DNA from: Trypanosoma brucei gambiense DAL972
Taxonomy: Eukaryota; Euglenozoa; Kinetoplastea; Trypanosomatida; Trypanosomatidae
Length of the DNA: 64,000 nucleotides
Direction: 5' to 3'
Assembly (NCBI RefSeq): GCF_000210295.1
Contig: NC_026739.1
Span: 1-64,000, forward strand
The position numbers were made by a program, and so were the translations under genes. Of this stretch, positions 59,038 to 64,000 are shown in pieces (positions within the stretch are counted from its first letter, which is position 1; the number at the start of each line of letters is the position of its first letter). Below the pieces are notes generated by a model, which was given only the letters and a program-made list of their open reading frames with translations, was not told the DNA's origin and made no database searches.

Positions 59038-62000
59038 TTATGGGTGTATAGGCCGACCGCTCACCTTTCCAATAACCTTATATATCCATTGCATTTCTTC
59101 CGTGTCAATAATCAGCGTTCCCTCAGGCTGCGGCAGCCTTGCTGTGGGGGAAAATAGAACCTGCATAGTTGTTGCCGCATTTGCGTTTCGCTGCCCAATA
59201 ATAAAAGGAGGAAGTACACCCTGCGGCACCCCCACTGAGAAATCACGTGAACTGTCAGGGGTAAAGTAGGCTGTAAAAGGAGAGGAATGCGGGTAGATGT
59301 TGTAAATATCAAATGTGATGGTGGAAACAGCGCGGAGGGTGGATTTGACGACCAGCGTATCATCAACATCAGCGCGGGAGGCTTCCAGAACAATAGAATA
59401 GCGCCAGACCGATTCCTTTTCGGCACGAACTACGAGATCCGCCATTGCAACAAAAGGGCGGAGAGGGACAAATCGTATATCCAACTTGAGCATCCCTTCA
59501 ACCTCCACAGTAGGGTGCACTTTGAAGAAGAGACTGTTGCGAACCGCGCTGGCATACTGCTGCCCTCGTTCAAGATCCAGTGTTATAGTCACATTGTTCA
59601 AGTTGGCTGCCGTCATCCCTGGGGCGACCAACTCAACTGTTTCCTCCACTTTCTTCCGCGCTACACAACGGAACCGCAGCGGTTGATCGTGGCTGCGCCA
59701 CTCCGCCAAACCCTTCAATGGGAAAACCCACGTCATGTCCTGCACTTCTTCCGACAAAAACTTCGGCTTCACCAAAACAGTGGCATTGTGCCGTCCTACA
59801 GTCTTGGGTTCGTACATCACCACTATAGAGGCTTCAGTCGCTGGTGCTATTGGCGTACCGGGAAGCGACTGTGCGGCAGCGGAATAGTAATTCATCTCTT
59901 CGCACTTGACCTCGACGTCCGGCATCATCGGAACGCTAAACGGGTTCTTGAACTTGAGCACAACGGAAACTCTTCCCAGAGCTTCGCAAACGCATTCCAC
60001 CGGCGCAAACTCCGCAGGAGCGTGGCCTACACCCCGGCAGTGATAACACCACTCTGCTGAGTCGAGGTTGAGAAGTTTGATCATGGCCTCCTGGGGCCTT
60101 CCTATAGCTGTCGGTTTGTACACAATATCGATAGTTAACTCCGAGTATGGAGGAACCCTCGGGTTACTAGGCACAACCGAGAAGTTGTCGTGGTTGGTGT
60201 TGGTGACGCACAGCGGCAGCTCGTTCGGGGTATTGTTCGGGATTCGTACCTGCACCGTCTGCGGCACGCCGATTTCGCTTGAGAATGTCACTTCCTCCGG
60301 CGCCGCATCCTCAACCACAATGTCCAATTCGTACCAAAACTCCCCCACCTCTTTGTTGAAGAACGTCAGCCTCCCCGGGAACTTGCCAGTACATGAGGGA
60401 AGGAACAACAGTGAATACACAGATGGTTCACTCGGCTCCACCAAAATGGAGTTTTCTCCGAAGAGCCCTACGCCGTAACGCCCTACAGTGAAATCAATGG
60501 TTTTGTCCATGGGGTTTTGGATGCTCACGTAGGCTGTTACGGGCGTACGCGTGTCCGTGCAAATGTTGAGCGTACCTTCCTTCTCAGGAGCGCTTACAAT
60601 TATGGTGATACCATACCACGCGAAGTGACCATTTGGAGCCCGGCACACAACCGTTCCGTTGAATGTTCCACCCATAAGAGGGTGAAGTATCAAGTCGTAC
60701 TTTGCATTTGTGCCCCTCCGCACAAGCACTGTCGGCTTTCCTGTAGCGAATGGCAAGTCTGTTTCCACCGTATAGTTCCCATCCATGTTGTTGATATCGG
60801 GAATCGTCAGCGTCTCTATTCGTTTCTCGCGTGCCCTACACTCCACAGTAATTACATCCTCACAGAGCGGTTCCACGGATTCTCCATACAGCATGAAGGT
60901 TCGGCGCTCACCCGTCTCCCGATTATGGAGTGTGAGGGTTCCCGTGTCCGATGAAACCCATGCAGGGTTGTATCGAGAAGGTACTCACGGCTTTTGCCGC
61001 GTGGAATGCGGACCTCCTTCTGTCCACTGAAGCAGTCACCCTCGATAGTGGCTGTAATCAACCAACTTTCCTTCGTGTTGTTGACGATGGGCACGCGTTG
61101 CACAATAGATTGCCGTGCTGGGCATGAGAAACGCAAAATACTCTTCTCACCTACAGGAATACCCTTACCATGAAGAAGAATAGTCCGTACGTCATACTTC
61201 GATGCGAGAATAATATACCCATTGTAGTCACCAACGACTTTCGGGCAGAAGCTGAACTGCAGTTCCAGCATTTGGTCGCCGCGGGTGAAGAAAATACTTT
61301 CGGGACCTATGAAGAAGGGACTGGGTCCAACAAAAGACTCGTTCACGAATGTGACACTGTAGGGAATATTGGTGAGCTCCGGCATTGATGGCCCCTTAAC
61401 AACTCGCGAGCTTGGAAACCGGTTGCAATCCTCCACTGTGTTCATCATACGCTCGAACTGTTGATTGTGCAATTTCAGCATGACTGTGTTGTTACACGCT
61501 TCACCCACCTCCGCTCGCGTAACAAACTTTTCTATTGGTTTCGGTGGTATACACGTGCCAATGAGCACGATAGAGAACTCACCCAGCTGAACATCGTGGA
61601 AGGTTACCTGTGCTTCGTACTGACCACGGGCGCACGGAGCAAACTGCACGCTCACTTTAGTAGGTTCCCCCACGTTGAATGACACAACACCGGCCGATAT
61701 GTAAAAGGCACCCTGTCGCAGTTTGCCAAACTCTCCTTCAGAATATCCTCCATCGTTTTTGTATTCCTGTGACAGTCGTAAAGTTGCCACATAGTTCTGT
61801 GCGAATGGGTTTTCAACGCATATTTCTTGATGCACCACTGTATAGAGTGGCGCCTGCAGGTGGACTGTACGCAGAGGCTCCTCACTTGGCAGGGCGACGA
61901 GATGAAATACGAACGGCATCCGTTCCTTCACCAGGTTCTGGGCACTGTCAACAAGTACGCATTCCCCTTCCAGTCGTCGGTTAAAGCGAAGAGTCACCTC

Positions 62001-64000
62001 CAGCTGTAATTGGAAGGTTCCCCCTGGGTCCACGGTGAATTCCCTCGGAACCGCACGGAAAGAACAGTTGCTCATTTCCACGGTGTATACACGGACCGTG
62101 TTTGAAGTGTTCTTCACTTCAATAGTGTGAGTGGCAGGTGAAAGGAGTTTCCCCTTCAACACGATTGTTCCCGTGGGAATGAAGCGCGGAAGGTAGTGAA
62201 AGAGTGTTGAGAGCAGCAACAACCAATCCAGCGGGCCATACTGCAGTATCTGCTCAACGCTGCTAAAGGATGACGGGAACCCCACGTACACCAGTGCATT
62301 GGTTAGCAGACTGATATTGTTCTCTAGGTCACTTTGCGTCACGGTCTCTGGAACAAACCTATCAGCTGACACGTACGCCGCTGCAGAGGGTACAAAGACA
62401 AATATACACGCGGCCACCGCGACACAATCCCTCAGGTCTTCAAACCGCCGGATAGGAGCCCGGGTGTCCTTTAGCATACCCTTTTTGATGCACTGGCGTA
62501 GGTTGTACGTTGCCCAGTAAAGTAAGATGTTTTCCATACCGCTAAATACGTTGCTACCGTAAATAGCCGTGGACAAAGACCCCGCCTGCAACTCCTCTAC
62601 TGGCATATACTTGCCAAGCGAGGGGTATTGAGCCAGCATGCTGTCTATCCGCAGTTTGGCAAAGTAAACAACCCGAATGAATTGCAGCACGACCACCGTC
62701 CAGCAGTGTGTAGACCGCTCCGTGAAGTTCGCTAAGGGAATAGCCTCCGCATTTACCTCTTTTTGGTGGCGACAATATGCCTCATATGTCATCAGGTAGA
62801 TTATCTGTACTTCACTTAGGCACCCACCGTTAAGCTTGAGGAGCGACATTAACGACTCGAGTGTAACAAGTGTTCTGCTAGTCGTGCTTTCGGATGAATC
62901 TGGAGCCCGAGATTGCTTCTTTACGCCCATTCGACGCGCTGCATCCAGAAGTAGTCGTCCATCGGATAGCTGTAACGCAGTGACGAGGTTCGCGACGGGC
63001 TCAAGGAACACGTTATAATTCAGCCACAACCGCAGACTTTCCTCACAACGAACGTAAAATTCAGGTGCGATGGGCTCCAGGTACCGTGGTGGAATGGGCT
63101 TCACTGAATTAGACCTCACATACTGTGTCTCCCCGCCAACTTTGCGCACCTTGTGGCCGCCGCCGTCAGCAGCAAGCTGCCAGCTGTCTATCTCTCGGTA
63201 AATTAACGGCTCCTTCCACTCTTCATCACCACGAGATGATGCAATCTTTGAAATATTGGCATTCTGAATAACGTATGGGGCATTGGTGAGGAAAGAGTTT
63301 ATGGCGGCTCCCCTGAAGGGCAGGGTCAACGTCTCCCCCTTGTTTGACGAGAACTTGATGGACGACACGGCAGAAACCGGCCACTGACTACAGAACTCAA
63401 TCTCTACGGGGATGCGTCCCATCAGCCCGGTGGAAGTACCGTTGGGGAACGTGATGGTGAGCGGCCCGGAGTCTATTGTGTGGTACGACAAATTGATGTG
63501 ATCGAAACCATCGTTCGTAATGATAATACGCCTCCGAACGGTTATGTTCAGGGGGATGGGTGGAAAAGCAAGCTCCTCCACGTCGCACAGGAGACGGGGC
63601 AACGCTGCAAACCCACTCATTGATAAATCTGCACAATGCCGAAGTAAATCACCATCCACATAAATACCGTAGAGCTCGCGCCAGTTACCCACACCATCAG
63701 GTACGAAAGTCACGCTCACCTGCTCGCTCGCATGCGGTGCCAGCACGCCACCGCTGATACTCATGACAAATGAGCTAACTCTGCTGCTGACGGGGCTCAG
63801 TGGGGTTCGGCCCTCAGCTGTGGGAGAGTCTTCATTGTTTCGTATCGGTTGCAGCCTCCAGTGGACACTCACACTCGACGTGTTCTTAATTGTCACTGTT
63901 GCAGGAACGGAGGGACTGTCCACCACAGTACAAGGGAATTTCAAAAAGCGGGGAGTGACGGTCACCCTTGATTGCAACGCCTGCGCAATGATCACCAACG
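59038..64000 (-). pseudogene. CFAP47: CFAP47-like giant flagellar protein, C-terminal part, split by a frameshift (runs off the right edge)
   Basis: One gene in two frames: 64000 to about 60974, then about 60972 to 59038, over 1,650 codons in the window. It consists mainly of ASH/MSP-type immunoglobulin-like modules (HLVALPSEEPL, LSVQFAPCARGQYEAQVTF-style units with V-x-F-x-P-x-x-x-G), with a helical segment in the middle (about 62150-63050) that fits a calponin-homology-like region. This order matches CFAP47, a conserved axonemal protein needed for normal flagellar beating. At about 60973 the frame breaks inside an ASH module: REYLLD runs out of frame while YNPAWVSSDTGTLTL, its natural continuation, is in the next frame, as if one base were missing. 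The shifted frame stops about 40 codons later. Both halves are otherwise clean, so the lesion is recent, or a sequencing error in an intact gene. The N-terminus lies beyond the window. Confidence 0.65.

Overview
The window is nuclear DNA of an African trypanosome, almost certainly Trypanosoma brucei gambiense, from the region of chromosome 6 where subtelomere-type gene content meets the chromosome core. The evidence is the procyclin pair (GPEET then EP) with a PAG gene, the haptoglobin-hemoglobin receptor, cathepsin B, CAF1, GRESAG4 adenylate cyclases, intronless genes in long same-strand runs, and pyrimidine tracts followed by AG (trans-splice acceptors) before the ATGs. The subspecies call rests on codon 210 of the haptoglobin-hemoglobin receptor, which reads Ser (TCG). 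Leu is the T. b. brucei state and Ser the T. b. gambiense group 1 state.

Layout. (1) 1-11.34 kb, minus strand, decayed accessory block: a C2H2 zinc-finger gene running off the left edge, a GT67-type glycosyltransferase pseudogene with one in-frame TAG just before its DxD motif, unreadable relics, a C-type-lectin-like surface protein gene whose 5' end is duplicated 1,530 bp downstream, and a full-length but broken GRESAG4 pseudogene. (2) 11.34-14.64 kb, divergent strand-switch region without a recognisable gene. It ends in an interstitial TTAGGG tract just before the next gene. (3) 14.69-31.48 kb, plus strand: M20 dipeptidase, a large leucine-rich repeat protein with an unusual N-terminal domain, an intact GRESAG4 adenylate cyclase, and the haptoglobin-hemoglobin receptor. 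(4) 34.8-39.85 kb, plus strand: the GPEET/PAG3 procyclin locus, with a putative RNA polymerase I promoter, GPEET procyclin, EP procyclin and a frameshifted PAG gene. (5) 39.85-47.06 kb, convergent strand-switch region with no convincing gene. (6) 47.06-64 kb, minus strand, a core housekeeping run: cathepsin B, a small unknown protein, a RINT1/TIP20-like tether, a small aromatic-rich protein, CAF1 deadenylase, a probable mitochondrial helical-repeat protein, and a very large CFAP47-like flagellar protein that is split by a frameshift and runs off the right edge.

Functionally, regions 1-4 are dominated by surface and host-interaction genes (heme uptake, coat proteins, receptor cyclases), with an unusual density of pseudogenes and duplications. 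Region 6 is ordinary conserved cell biology. The most informative single observation is the receptor Ser210 codon. The least explained structures are the telomeric tract at the M20 gene, the mosaic inverted duplication of the two cyclase loci, the Bro-N-like N-terminus of the LRR protein, and an exact 30-bp direct repeat on either side of the procyclin locus.
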